DNA from: Pararhodobacter zhoushanensis
GTDB lineage: Bacteria; Pseudomonadota; Alphaproteobacteria; Rhodobacterales; Rhodobacteraceae
Length of the DNA stretch: 64,000 bases
Reading direction: 5' to 3'
Assembly (NCBI RefSeq): GCF_025949695.1
Contig: NZ_JAPDFL010000001.1
Span: 2,421,501 to 2,485,500 of the forward strand
Shown: piece after piece, positions 9,682 through 18,074 of the stretch
How the letters are laid out: the number at the start of each line of letters is the position of its first letter
How positions within the stretch are numbered: the first letter of the stretch is position 1
Made by a program: the position numbers and the translations under genes
Notes under the pieces: model-generated
What the model saw: the letters and a program-made list of their open reading frames with translations, nothing else
Told to the model about the DNA's origin: nothing
Database searches by the model: none

Positions 9682-9804
9682 GTTGGTGCGGGGGGCTGCC
9701 GCCCCGTGTTTCCTGTTGGTGCGGGGGGCTGCCGCCCCGTGTTTCCTGTTGGTGCGGGGGGCTGCCGCCCCGTGTTTCCTGTTGGTGCGGGGGCTGCCGC
9801 CCCC
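9682..9804. repeat. 33-bp tandem repeat, about 3.7 copies
   Basis: Units start at 9682, 9715, 9748 and 9781 and are identical over the first three copies; the fourth diverges into the dispersed element. Each unit holds the inverted repeat GGGGCTGCCGCCCC, so the array could form serial GC hairpins. It sits directly after the histidine kinase stop and before the convergent ABC transporter gene. Confidence 0.85.
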
Positions 9805-9880
9805 GGGCCCCCTGCTTCAAGGGGGACGCACGCGCCCCCCTTGAAAATCCCCCGTGGATATTTTGGGACAGATGAGGGGC
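9788..9880 (+). repeat. Dispersed intergenic element, copy B
   Basis: GGGGGCTGCCGCCCCC hairpin, then a CTTCAAGGGGG / CCCCCCTTGAA stem, then the tail CCCCGTGGATATTTTGGGACA and GATGAGG. It matches copy A (2611-2697, opposite strand) along most of its length. It follows the 3' end of the histidine kinase gene in the same orientation that copy A follows accC. Confidence 0.7.
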
Positions 9881-9894
9881 CTACAGGGCCGGGC

Positions 9895-11673
9895 TCAGTC
9901 CTTGAATTGCAGGGCGTAGAGGCGGGCGTAGGTGCCCCCCTTGGCCAGCAGGGTCTCGTGATCGCCTTCCTCGACGACGCGCCCGGCCTCCATCACCACG
10001 ATCTTGTCGGCGTGGCGGATGGTCGAGAGGCGGTGCGCGATGACCAGCGTCGTGCGGTTGGCGCTGAGCTTGTCGAGCGCCTGCTGCACCAGCGCTTCCG
10101 AGCGGGCGTCGAGCGCCGATGTGGCTTCGTCCAGCAGCAGGATCGGGGAGGCGCGCAGCAGCGCGCGCGCGATGGTCACGCGCTGGCGCTGGCCGCCCGA
10201 CAGGGCCGAGCCGCGCGGTCCGACCCGGGTGTCGAGCCCATCGCTGAGCGAGGGCAGGAATTCATCGACATGCGCGGCCGAGAGGGCCTCGGCGAGGCGC
10301 GCTTCAGAGACATTGCTGGCCCCCATCAGCACATTGTCGCGCAGCGTTTCGTCAAAGAGGGCGCTGTCCTGCGCGACGACGCTGAACAGATCGCGCAGGC
10401 TGCGCAGGTCGGTGCGCGTCACATCTGCACCGCCGACGCTGACGCGCCCGGCCTGCGCATCGGCCAGCCGGGTCACCAGCGTGAAGACCGTGGTCTTGCC
10501 CGCCCCCGACGGGCCGACCAGCGCCGTGGTCTTGCCCGGCTCGGCGGTGAAGCTGAGGCCGCGCAGCACCGGTTCGCCGTCATAGGCAAAGGTGACATCG
10601 TCAAAGCGGATCTCTTCGGTGCCCGGGGCGGGCAGCGGATCAAGCGGCCCCTCGGGTTGGGCGATGCGCGGCTTTTCGTCGAGCAGCCGGTAGATGCGCT
10701 CGAGCGAGGCCAGCACGCTCTGCCACGTCCCGGCAAGCGCGCCCAGTCGGCGCAGCGGATCGAACAGAAAGGCGATGGCCGAGAAGAAGGTCATGAACTC
10801 GCCCACGGTGCGCTCTCCGGCGACGATCTGGCCGCCGGCCAGCACCAGCACCAGCGCAAAGCCCAGAGCGGCCACCAGATCCGACATCGAGCCCATGGCC
10901 GCCTGACCGCCAGCGACGCGCACGCGCGCCTTGACGAAACGTGACAGCACCTGACTGAGGCGGGTGGTTTCCTGCTCTTCCAGCCCGGTGCGCTGGATCG
11001 TGACGACACCGTGGAAGATCTCATCCAGCCGGGTCGAGGCCGCCGCCGAGGCGTCCCGCGCGCGGATGCCCATCGTGCGCACCGCGCGTTGCAGGATCGC
11101 GGCGGGCAGCACCAGAAGCGGGACACCGACCAGAGCGGCGACGGTCCACAGCCAGTCGGTCCACAGCGCCACCGCCAACAGCGCGAGGATCGAGATTGAA
11201 TCGCGCGCGACGCCGGGGATGAGCCTGTCAAAGATCGCCGCCACCTCGGCCGTGTCGCCGCGTACGCGGTCGATCAGATGGCCGGGCGGGTGCGTGTGGT
11301 GAAACCCGTGATCCAGCGTCATCAGATGGCCGGTCAGCTTGGATTGCAGGCCGGTCACCACCTTCTCGGACACATACGCCATGACTGTGCGATAGGTGAA
11401 CGAGGTGATCGCGCGCACCACGAAGGTCGCGCCGAACGCCAGGGCCACCCAGAGCACCATATCCGCCCGACCTGCGACCAGCACATCGTCGAACATCGGC
11501 TTGAGCAACGCGCTGAGCACGCCCGTCATGGCCCCGTCGATCACCATGCACAGCGCACCCAGCAACAGCCAGGGAACCCAGCGGCGCGCATACCCGTTCC
11601 AGAACCAGCGCGCCAGCATGCGATCATGGGCGCGGTTGACGGTCGGGGCGTCGGATTCAGGGGTAGAGCGCAT
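9895..11673 (-). CDS. ABC transporter, fused permease and ATPase (MsbA-like exporter half)
   Basis: The start at 11673 (MRSTPESD) gives 592 residues; the frame continues far upstream but only as antisense of the permease gene. Residues 1-340 or so form a six-helix exporter membrane domain. The ATPase has Walker A GPSGAGKTT, Q-loop region VVAQDSALF, signature LSGGQRQR, Walker B ILLLDEATSALD and switch His in VIAHRLSTI. This is a homodimeric exporter half-transporter of the MsbA/BmrA class, presumably exporting a lipid or hydrophobic compound; the substrate is not evident. It is divergent from the SLC13 permease gene and convergent with the sensor kinase. Confidence 0.93.
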   Translation of the reverse strand: MRSTPESDAPTVNRAHDRMLARWFWNGYARRWVPWLLLGALCMVIDGAMTGVLSALLKPMFDDVLVAGRADMVLWVALAFGATFVVRAITSFTYRTVMAYVSEKVVTGLQSKLTGHLMTLDHGFHHTHPPGHLIDRVRGDTAEVAAIFDRLIPGVARDSISILALLAVALWTDWLWTVAALVGVPLLVLPAAILQRAVRTMGIRARDASAAASTRLDEIFHGVVTIQRTGLEEQETTRLSQVLSRFVKARVRVAGGQAAMGSMSDLVAALGFALVLVLAGGQIVAGERTVGEFMTFFSAIAFLFDPLRRLGALAGTWQSVLASLERIYRLLDEKPRIAQPEGPLDPLPAPGTEEIRFDDVTFAYDGEPVLRGLSFTAEPGKTTALVGPSGAGKTTVFTLVTRLADAQAGRVSVGGADVTRTDLRSLRDLFSVVAQDSALFDETLRDNVLMGASNVSEARLAEALSAAHVDEFLPSLSDGLDTRVGPRGSALSGGQRQRVTIARALLRASPILLLDEATSALDARSEALVQQALDKLSANRTTLVIAHRLSTIRHADKIVVMEAGRVVEEGDHETLLAKGGTYARLYALQFKD

Positions 11674-11835
11674 TGGCGGCAGGCCTGTTGGGGATCGCGC
11701 GGGTCTATACCGCGGATTGTGGCGCAGGGAAACCGGAGATGCGGAACCGCGAGGCTGTGCAGGGGTTTGCTCCTTGGTAGAGAATCGGTCAGGTTGGCCG
11801 CTTGTCGCCGGTTCAGGATCGCGAGAGGGGCACCG

Positions 11836-13596
11836 ATGGACAGCCAACAGATGATGATCCTTGCCGTGCTTGGCCTGACCGTGGCGGGTTTCTTGTGGGG
11901 TCGCTTTCGCCATGATGCCGTCGCATTGGCGGCGCTGGTCGCCTGTGTGCTGACCGGTCTCGTGCCGGTCGAGACCGCCTTTGCCGGGTTCGGGCATCCC
12001 GCCGTGGTGACGGTGGCCTGCGTGCTGATCCTCAGCCGGGCGTTGCAGCATACCGGAGCGGTCGATGCGCTGGCCCGGCGCGTGTTGCCGTCGCAGGCGG
12101 GTCAGGTGCCTGCCGTGGCGGCCCTGATGGGGCTGGGCGCGGGACTGTCGGCGTTCATGAATAACGTGGGTGCGATGGCGCTGCTCATGCCGCTGGCTGT
12201 GCAACTGGCGGGGCGGCTCAAGCTGCCGCCGGGACAGGTGCTCATGCCGCTGGCCTTTGGCACGATCCTCGGCGGTATGGTGACGCTGGTTGGGACGCCG
12301 CCGAACCTGATCGTCGCCGGCTTTCGCCCGGAGTCGACGTTTCGGATGTTCGACTTCACCTGGGTCGGCCTGCCGGTGGCCGCCATCGGCATCGCCTTCG
12401 TGGCGCTGATCGGCTGGCGGCTGGTTCCGGCGCGCAGGCCCAGCGGCGAGGCGCCCTTCGAGACCGGCGCCTATCTGACCGAGCTGCGCATCCCCGAGGA
12501 CAGCAAGGCCGTCGGCCTGACCCTGCGCGGGTTCGAGGATGCGCTGGACGGGCTCGATATCATGGTGCTGGCGCTGGTGCGCGGCACCACGCGGCAGAAC
12601 AACCCGCACCGGGGGCGCAAGATCAAGGCAGGCGATCTGTTGATCGTCGAGGCCGAGGCGAAGGCGCTGACCGAGAGCGCCGCCCAGCACGGCATCGCGC
12701 TGGACGGGCTGTCGGCGTTTGAAGAGGAGGAAGACGATGACGAGATCGTCCTGCGGGAATTTGCGCTGCTGCCCGGCTCGGCGCTGATCGGGCGCTCGGC
12801 ACGGCAGTTGCAGCCGCGCTCGCGCTGGGGGGTGTCGCTGCTGGCGATCTCGCGCGAGGGGCAGCGGCCGCGCGGACGGCTGGGCAGTCTGATGCTGAAA
12901 TCGGGCGATCTGCTCTTGTTGCGTGGCACGCCCGCGCTGCTGGCCGAATTCGCGCGCGACATGAATTGCGTGCCACTTGATACAGCACCCGTGTCGGTGC
13001 CCGACAAGGGTAAGGCCATCGCGGCGGCGGGGATCATGACGGTGGCGATCCTTGCCTCGGCGGTCGGGCTGGTGCCGGCGGCGGTGGCGTTTGCGGCGGG
13101 AGTGCTGGCGACGATGCTGACCCGGACGCTGCCGCTGCGCGAGGTGTATACGGCGCTGGACGGGCCGGTGATCGTGCTGCTGGCCGCGCTGATCCCGGTG
13201 GCGGGGGCGATGCAGGCGACCGGGGCGGCGGATCTGCTGGCGGGCGGGCTGGTCGACGGGCTGGCGCAGGGCAACACGGTGGCGGCGCTGGTGGTGGTGC
13301 TGGTGGTGACGATGGTGCTGTCGGACGTGATGAACAACGCGGCGACGGCGGCGGTGATGGCCCCCATCGCGCTGGGGATCGCGGCGCAGCTGGGGGCGCA
13401 GGCGGACGGGTTCCTGATGGCGGTAGCGATCGGGGCGTCGTGCGCCTTCCTGACGCCGATCGGGCACCAGAACAACACGCTGATCTTAGGTCCGGGCGGG
13501 TTCCGCTTTGGCGACTACTGGCGGCTGGGACTGGCGCTGGAGGTGGTGATCGTGGCCGTCTCGGTGCCGATGATCCTGTGGGTCTGGGGGGTGTGA
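11836..13596 (+). CDS. SLC13 (DASS) family anion permease with two RCK_C domains
   Basis: The start at 11836 has GAGAGGGG six bases upstream. The 586-residue protein has membrane helices in both halves with the family's Asn-containing re-entrant loops: AFMNNVGAMALLMPLA, GTPPNLIVAG, and later DVMNNAATAAVMAPIAL and GHQNNTLILGPGG. Between the halves lie two TrkA-C/RCK_C regulatory domains (about residues 210-295 and 300-385) separated by a very acidic linker, EEEEDDDE. Such proteins move sulfate, di- or tricarboxylates with sodium. The RCK_C insertion is typical of the bacterial SAC1/CitT-like subgroup, in which sulfate is a frequent but unproven substrate. Confidence 0.88.
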   Translation: MDSQQMMILAVLGLTVAGFLWGRFRHDAVALAALVACVLTGLVPVETAFAGFGHPAVVTVACVLILSRALQHTGAVDALARRVLPSQAGQVPAVAALMGLGAGLSAFMNNVGAMALLMPLAVQLAGRLKLPPGQVLMPLAFGTILGGMVTLVGTPPNLIVAGFRPESTFRMFDFTWVGLPVAAIGIAFVALIGWRLVPARRPSGEAPFETGAYLTELRIPEDSKAVGLTLRGFEDALDGLDIMVLALVRGTTRQNNPHRGRKIKAGDLLIVEAEAKALTESAAQHGIALDGLSAFEEEEDDDEIVLREFALLPGSALIGRSARQLQPRSRWGVSLLAISREGQRPRGRLGSLMLKSGDLLLLRGTPALLAEFARDMNCVPLDTAPVSVPDKGKAIAAAGIMTVAILASAVGLVPAAVAFAAGVLATMLTRTLPLREVYTALDGPVIVLLAALIPVAGAMQATGAADLLAGGLVDGLAQGNTVAALVVVLVVTMVLSDVMNNAATAAVMAPIALGIAAQLGAQADGFLMAVAIGASCAFLTPIGHQNNTLILGPGGFRFGDYWRLGLALEVVIVAVSVPMILWVWGV

Positions 13597-13693
13597 GGGG
13601 CCCGGTTGGCGGGCGTTTCGTACGGTGGGATAGTTGCACGGAGTGAGGGAATTCAGGGGGTTGAGTGGGGGCGTTAGGGTTTTGGTAGGGATT

Positions 13694-15319
13694 TCACGCC
13701 GTTTCAGGGGAGGCGGGCGGTGGCGCAGGTTCGAAACCATCGGGGTTTTCTTGCCAACGTTTCCATTCGCTGAGGAACGAAACCTCGGACTCGTCGAATG
13801 ACAAGTATGGCGGCACGAATGACAAGTATGGCGGCACCCACTTTAGCCAATGCGCTGGACTTTGCCTGCCTTTGGGCAAGAGAACCGACTCATCACCGAA
13901 GCTTGCATTGACTTGTTCCTGAGAAATCGGCACCGAAGAACAATCCACATCCCTGAGCGCTGCACCTCGAAGAGTAGCAGCGCTCAGGGATGTGTCTGAA
14001 TCCATCCGCGCTTCGATGAGGACCGCCCCCTCCATCCGCGCCCCGCTGAGGTCCGCCCCCTCCATCCGAGCTTCGATGAGGTCCGCCCCCTCCATCCGCG
14101 CCCCGCTGAGGTCCGCCCCCTCCATCCGCGCCCCGCTGAGGTCCGCCCCCTCCATCCGCGCCGCGCTGAGGACCGCCCCCTCCATCCGCGCCCAGCTGAG
14201 GACCGCCCCCTCCATCCGCGCCCCGCTGAGGTCCGCCCCCTCCATCCGAGCGTTGTTGAACTGCGCCAAGTCAAAGTTGCCTTTTTGCAACTTTGCGTTC
14301 TGAAGATTGGCGTGACGCAGGTCGAGTTGATAGCCCGAGTACCGGCCAACGGCGTCGGTCCAAGTTTCCAGCTCGCGTTCGAAAGCAGCAAGGGCTTCGG
14401 GTGTGAGTGCCGCCTTGCCGGGGTCATCGGGTAGCGCGGGGCAGGGCGTGTCGACATGACGGGTGATGCTTTGGCTTGGCGTAGCGGGCCATGCGGCCTC
14501 GACCAACAGTTGATCGTGGGTACGGCGGCCGATGACCTTCAAGGCTTGGGCGATGTCTTCCCGCGGCGTTGGGAGGCTTTGCGCCCATAGGCGGACCAGG
14601 CCGTTGCGATCTTGGCCGAATCGTTCCTCGCGTATGGTGAGATGCTCCTTGCGCTCGTCTTCGGTCGGATCGTCCTTGAGGTGTTCCCAGTCACCATAGG
14701 GATGGTACTGCGCGCTGCTGGCGGGGGCGTTTTCGCGGATATAGGCGCAGAGGATTTCCATCACGCGGACGTGGTCGCGGCCTTTGTCATGGGTGGTTGA
14801 ATCCTGCGCGATGCGTTCGAGAGAGAGGATCGCGCCGATGCGGACTTCGAGGTTGGGTTTGGTTTCTTCCACGCCGTCTTTCTTGACCGTCTTTTCCGCC
14901 CCCAGCATCTCGACCGCTTTGGCGATGCGGTCGGTCATGTGGCCTTCTTTCTGGTAGCGGACGGTCTGGTGTTTCAGCACCGTGCCCCAGATCAGAAAAG
15001 GCGCGCCGAGGAGGGCGGCGATCAGCGCGCCTGCGCCGAGGTTCGGGCCCGCGCCGCCGGTTTCGGTCACGCGGAACGTGTGGAGGAGCACGGTGAAAGC
15101 TGCGCCCACAGCGCCGAGAAACAGGAGTGTGCCGAGGATCACCATCGCGGCGAGCAAGGCGTTTGCGTCGGGGTTGGCGAAGGGCCAGCGGCTGGCGACG
15201 GGCTTCGACAGAAGCGGTAGCGCGGCCCAGATCAGGAGCACGAACAGCGCCAAGGCGAGAGCGATGACGAGCCAGACGGGCACAGCGAGGGTTGTGAAGA
15301 CGGAGAAGGGATCAGGCAT
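13694..15319 (-). CDS. Membrane-anchored pentapeptide-repeat protein
   Basis: The ATG at 15319 gives 541 residues; a GTG nine bases further 5' is possible. Two membrane helices lie near the N-terminus (about residues 10-33 and 50-75), with a third hydrophobic segment at about 95-115. A soluble region follows that includes LEVRIGAILSLERIAQDS and DHVRVMEILCAYIREN, known from other pentapeptide-repeat membrane proteins. At about residues 345-445 come eight near-identical decapeptides of the form ARMEGA(D/V)L-x-x, forming a right-handed beta-helix. The C-terminus has a short direct duplication, VPPYLSF twice. Function is unknown; such repeats often mediate protein contacts. Confidence 0.88.
   Translation of the reverse strand: MPDPFSVFTTLAVPVWLVIALALALFVLLIWAALPLLSKPVASRWPFANPDANALLAAMVILGTLLFLGAVGAAFTVLLHTFRVTETGGAGPNLGAGALIAALLGAPFLIWGTVLKHQTVRYQKEGHMTDRIAKAVEMLGAEKTVKKDGVEETKPNLEVRIGAILSLERIAQDSTTHDKGRDHVRVMEILCAYIRENAPASSAQYHPYGDWEHLKDDPTEDERKEHLTIREERFGQDRNGLVRLWAQSLPTPREDIAQALKVIGRRTHDQLLVEAAWPATPSQSITRHVDTPCPALPDDPGKAALTPEALAAFERELETWTDAVGRYSGYQLDLRHANLQNAKLQKGNFDLAQFNNARMEGADLSGARMEGAVLSWARMEGAVLSAARMEGADLSGARMEGADLSGARMEGADLIEARMEGADLSGARMEGAVLIEARMDSDTSLSAATLRGAALRDVDCSSVPISQEQVNASFGDESVLLPKGRQSPAHWLKWVPPYLSFVPPYLSFDESEVSFLSEWKRWQENPDGFEPAPPPASPETA
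14001..14250. repeat. 30-bp coding tandem repeat, eight units plus a partial
   Basis: Units begin every 30 bases from 14001 to 14211, with a partial unit at 14241. The shared core is GCCCCCTCCATCCG. Each unit encodes ten residues, two pentapeptides. Conservation at the DNA level is much higher than the pentapeptide fold requires, pointing to recent expansion or gene conversion. Confidence 0.95.
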
Positions 15320-15371
15320 ACGCAACACTCACCAAGTGGTTGCGGGGAGGGTGCCTCAGGGGCGAGGGTTT

Positions 15372-15533
15372 GGGAAGGGGGTGGTGGGGTGAAACCCCAC
15401 CCTACGGGCGCGGCAAGGGCGGTTGTTTGGGAAGGGGGTGGTGGGGTGAAACCCCACCCTACGGGCGCGGCAAGGGCGGTTGTTTGGGAAGGGGTGGTGG
15501 GGTGGAACCCCACCCTACGGGGTGGTGCTCAGG
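15372..15533. repeat. 57-bp tandem repeat carrying a GGTGGGGT/ACCCCACC hairpin
   Basis: Units begin at 15372, 15429 and 15486 (period 57). Each holds GGTGGGGT-GAA-ACCCCACC, an 8-bp stem with a 3-nt loop, followed by CTACGGG and a GCGGCAAGGGCGGTTGTTT spacer. In the third copy the loop is GGA. The array fills the gap between the pentapeptide-repeat gene and the small secreted protein gene, whose stop codon lies at its edge. It resembles short palindromic intergenic repeats seen in Rhodobacterales. Confidence 0.9.
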
Positions 15534-15951
15534 CGTTGCAGTCGGGGTAGCGGATCACGTCGCCCGGGCGGTCGATGATGACGGTGCCCTCGGCGCGCAG
15601 TTGGTCGAAGGCGGTGTCGATCGGGCGGAAGTAGGGGCCGTCGCGGCTGAGGGTTTCCTCGGCGGTGACGCCGAGCTGGGCGGCGAGGGACTCGGCCAGG
15701 ATCCGCTCGCCGCCGTTCAGCGGCAGCTCGCAGCCGTGTTCGGCGAAACCGGCGCGGATGAGGGGGATCATCGTCTCGGGCGGGATGGTCGAGGGGGCAA
15801 TGGGCGTGCGCGACACGTCGGTCATGCCGCCGGGGCTGCGCGGAGCGGAGGGCGTGTGCGGGGATTGCGGGGTCTTGGGCGACAGTTGCGCCTGGGCGAG
15901 GCCGGTGGAGAGGGCAAGGACGGTAAGGGCGATGAGGGGGCGATGAAACAT
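15529..15951 (-). CDS. Small secreted protein, paralogue of the next gene
   Basis: The start at 15951 begins a clear signal peptide (MFHRPLIALTVLALSTGLAQA) and gives 140 residues; a longer frame reaches 16014 but lacks a signal-like start. After a Pro/Ser-rich linker comes a compact domain, MIPLIRAGFAEHGCELP, then LAESLAAQLG, DGPYFRPIDTAFDQL and a terminal RYPDCNA. The same domain occurs in the neighbouring gene. Two conserved cysteines (GCELP and YPDC) could form a disulfide in the periplasm. I do not recognise the family. Confidence 0.75.
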   Translation of the reverse strand: MFHRPLIALTVLALSTGLAQAQLSPKTPQSPHTPSAPRSPGGMTDVSRTPIAPSTIPPETMIPLIRAGFAEHGCELPLNGGERILAESLAAQLGVTAEETLSRDGPYFRPIDTAFDQLRAEGTVIIDRPGDVIRYPDCNA

Positions 15952-16023
15952 GGGATGGGTCCAAAACTCAGGGGTTAAAGCCCGAGTCTCGGCCATAAGG
16001 GCAAGGTCTGTCAATTGCGCGGG

Positions 16024-16395
16024 TTAACCGGCGTCGCAGCCGGGGTAGCGCAAGGTGCTGGTCTGGGGGTCGACAAAGACGAGGCCGCTTGCGGCGAGCT
16101 GCTGCAGGGCGGTTTCGATCATCGCGCGGTAGGGGCCGCGTCTGTCGTAAATGTCGGCCACCGCGAGGCCGAGGCTGCTGGCAAGCCCCTCGACAAAGGT
16201 GTTTTCGGCGCTGGCGCGCGGCAGGGCGCAGTCATTGGCGGCGAAGATGGCACGGATCGTGGCGAGCATCGATTCCGGGTCGGCGGGTGCGGGGGCGGCC
16301 TGCGTTGGCGGCGGGGTCTTGGACGGGGTCTGGGCGCTGGCGAGGCTTGCGGTGAGAGCCGTGGCGGCGAGGACGATCAGGGCGCGGCGGAGCAT
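16024..16395 (-). CDS. Small secreted protein, paralogue of the downstream gene
   Basis: The start at 16395 gives 123 residues with a signal peptide ending near ASA-QT. The mature domain, MLATIRAIFAANDCALP, VEGLASSLGLAVADIYDRRGPYR, MIETALQQLAASGLVFVD and RYPGCDAG, aligns with the gene at 15529-15951 along its whole length, including both cysteines. The two form a tandem duplication on the same strand, 72 bases apart. Upstream extension of the frame is antisense to proS and not real. Role unknown. Confidence 0.75.
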   Translation of the reverse strand: MLRRALIVLAATALTASLASAQTPSKTPPPTQAAPAPADPESMLATIRAIFAANDCALPRASAENTFVEGLASSLGLAVADIYDRRGPYRAMIETALQQLAASGLVFVDPQTSTLRYPGCDAG

Positions 16396-16554
16396 GGGGT
16401 CGGGCCTGTGTGCAAGAGGGACGCAGAGAACGCTGGCGCGTGCGGGGGCGTCTGTCAATCGGGACGACGGAGGCGCGATGCCGTGCCCTGCGGCTTGCCG
16501 GTGGCGTGTCAATCGCCTAGACAAGCGCGAACCCGTTCCTTCCAAAGGTGAACC

Positions 16555-17895
16555 ATGCGCCTGAGCCGCTATTTCCTGCCCGTCCTCAAGGAAAACCCCT
16601 CGGAGGCGCAGATTGTCAGCCACCGGCTGATGCTGCGCGCGGGGATGATCAAGCAGCAGGCGGCGGGGATTTATTCCTGGCTGCCGATGGGCTTCAAGGT
16701 CCTGAAACGCATCGAACAGATCGTGCACGAGGAGCAGGTGCGCGCGGGGCATATCCCGCTGCTCATGCCGACGCTGCAATCGGCGGATCTGTGGCGCGAA
16801 TCCGGGCGCTATGACGCCTATGGTCCCGAGATGCTGCGCATCAAGGACCGGCATGACCGCGAGATGCTGTACGGGCCGACGAATGAGGAGATGATCACCG
16901 ACATCTTCCGGTCGCATGTGGGGTCGTACAAGGATCTGCCGCTGACGCTGTACCACATCCAGTGGAAATTCCGCGACGAGGTGCGGCCCCGGTTCGGCGT
17001 GATGCGCGGGCGCGAGTTCCTGATGAAGGACGGCTATAACTTCGACGTCGACAAGGACTCGGCGCTGCACGCCTATAACCGCCATATGGTCAGCTATCTG
17101 CGCACCTATGAGCGCATGGGCCTGACGGCGATCCCGATGCGGGCCGACAGCGGGCCGATCGGGGGCGACGATACGCATGAATTCCTCGTGCTGGCGCAGA
17201 CGGGTGAGTCCGAGGTGTTCTTCGACGACCGCGTGACCACGCTGACGCTGGGCGACCGGGCGGTCGATTATGACGACCGCGAGGCGGTGGCGGCGGTGTG
17301 CGAGGAGTTCACCACGCTCTATGCCCGCACGGATGAGACGCATGACGCAGGCCTGTTCGACGCGGTCCCCGAGGAGCATCGCAAGGTGGCGCGGGGCATC
17401 GAGGTGGGGCAGATCTTCTACTTCGGCACCAAATATTCCGAGCCGATGGGCGCGGTGGTGGTCAATGACAAGGGGGAGCGGGTGCCGGTGCACATGGGCT
17501 CGCACGGGATCGGGGTCAGCCGCTTGCTGGGCGCGATCATCGAGGCCAGCCATGACGACAAGGGCATCATCTGGCCCGAGGGCGTCACGCCGTTCCATGC
17601 CGGGATCGTGAATTTGAAGCAGGGCGACGAGGCGGCGGATGCGGCCTGCGAGGCGCTGTACAAGGCGCTGGCCGGGGTTGGTCTGGAAGCGCTCTATGAT
17701 GACCGCAACGACCGGGCGGGGGCGAAGTTTGCGACGATGGATCTGATCGGTCTGCCGTGGCGCATCACCGTAGGCCCGCGCGGGCTGGCCAAGGGCGTGG
17801 TCGAGCTGACCTCGCGCCGCACCGGCGAGAGCGAAGAGATGACGCCGGAAGCCGCCGTGGCCCGGCTGGTTGCGATCTACGCGCCGCATCGGTGA
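16555..17895 (+). CDS. proS: Prolyl-tRNA synthetase, short alphaproteobacterial form
   Basis: The 446-residue enzyme charges tRNA-Pro. It starts [20 protein letters not shown] and contains class II motifs: motif 2 in [27 protein letters not shown], the TNEEM active-site segment, and motif 3 in [16 protein letters not shown]. It goes straight from motif 2 to motif 3 without the roughly 180-residue editing insertion of enterobacterial ProRS, the form usual in alphaproteobacteria. A C-terminal anticodon-binding domain is present. A strong GC hairpin follows the stop codon. Confidence 0.98.
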   Translation: MRLSRYFLPVLKENPSEAQIVSHRLMLRAGMIKQQAAGIYSWLPMGFKVLKRIEQIVHEEQVRAGHIPLLMPTLQSADLWRESGRYDAYGPEMLRIKDRHDREMLYGPTNEEMITDIFRSHVGSYKDLPLTLYHIQWKFRDEVRPRFGVMRGREFLMKDGYNFDVDKDSALHAYNRHMVSYLRTYERMGLTAIPMRADSGPIGGDDTHEFLVLAQTGESEVFFDDRVTTLTLGDRAVDYDDREAVAAVCEEFTTLYARTDETHDAGLFDAVPEEHRKVARGIEVGQIFYFGTKYSEPMGAVVVNDKGERVPVHMGSHGIGVSRLLGAIIEASHDDKGIIWPEGVTPFHAGIVNLKQGDEAADAACEALYKALAGVGLEALYDDRNDRAGAKFATMDLIGLPWRITVGPRGLAKGVVELTSRRTGESEEMTPEAAVARLVAIYAPHR

Positions 17896-17904
17896 GCGGG
17901 TGCG

Positions 17905-17935
17905 GCGCGCGGCCCCCATCGAGGGGGCCGCGCGC
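17905..17935 (+). terminator. Perfect 13-bp GC hairpin after proS
   Basis: GCGCGCGGCCCCC at 17905-17917 pairs perfectly with GGGGGCCGCGCGC at 17923-17935 around the 5-nt loop ATCGA, ten bases after the proS stop. There is no T-tract, so it may act with Rho or protect the 3' end of the transcript rather than terminate alone. Confidence 0.6.
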
Positions 17936-17950
17936 CGGCGCCTGTCGGCG

Positions 17951-18074
17951 CAGGGGGCTGTGCGCCCCCTCGGGCGCAGGCGCGCCCTTCACCCCCTGCA
18001 GAGTATTTCTGACACGATGAGGGGGCGCTGTTGCCGGATCGGGTCAGGGGCGTATTTTTGGCAAGATGAAGGGG
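17951..18074 (+). repeat. Dispersed intergenic element, copy C, plus a second tail
   Basis: An AGGGGGC-TGTG-GCCCCCT hairpin region is followed by CCCCCTGCAGAGTATTTC, TGACACGATGAGGGG (17951-18025), as in copy B. A further tail, CGTATTTTTGGCAAGATGA, lies at 18051-18069, as if the tail had been duplicated. The element follows proS and runs into the start of the broken oxygenase gene. Confidence 0.6.

Noticed and set aside
6818..9820. 1000-residue minus-strand frame opposite the symporter-kinase gene
   Set aside because: Its product is a Gln/His/Arg/Gly-rich antisense shadow of a convincing gene; high GC keeps the opposite frame open.
16396..17919. Long minus-strand extension of the small secreted protein frame
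   Set aside because: It is antisense to proS; the signal peptide at 16395 marks the true start.
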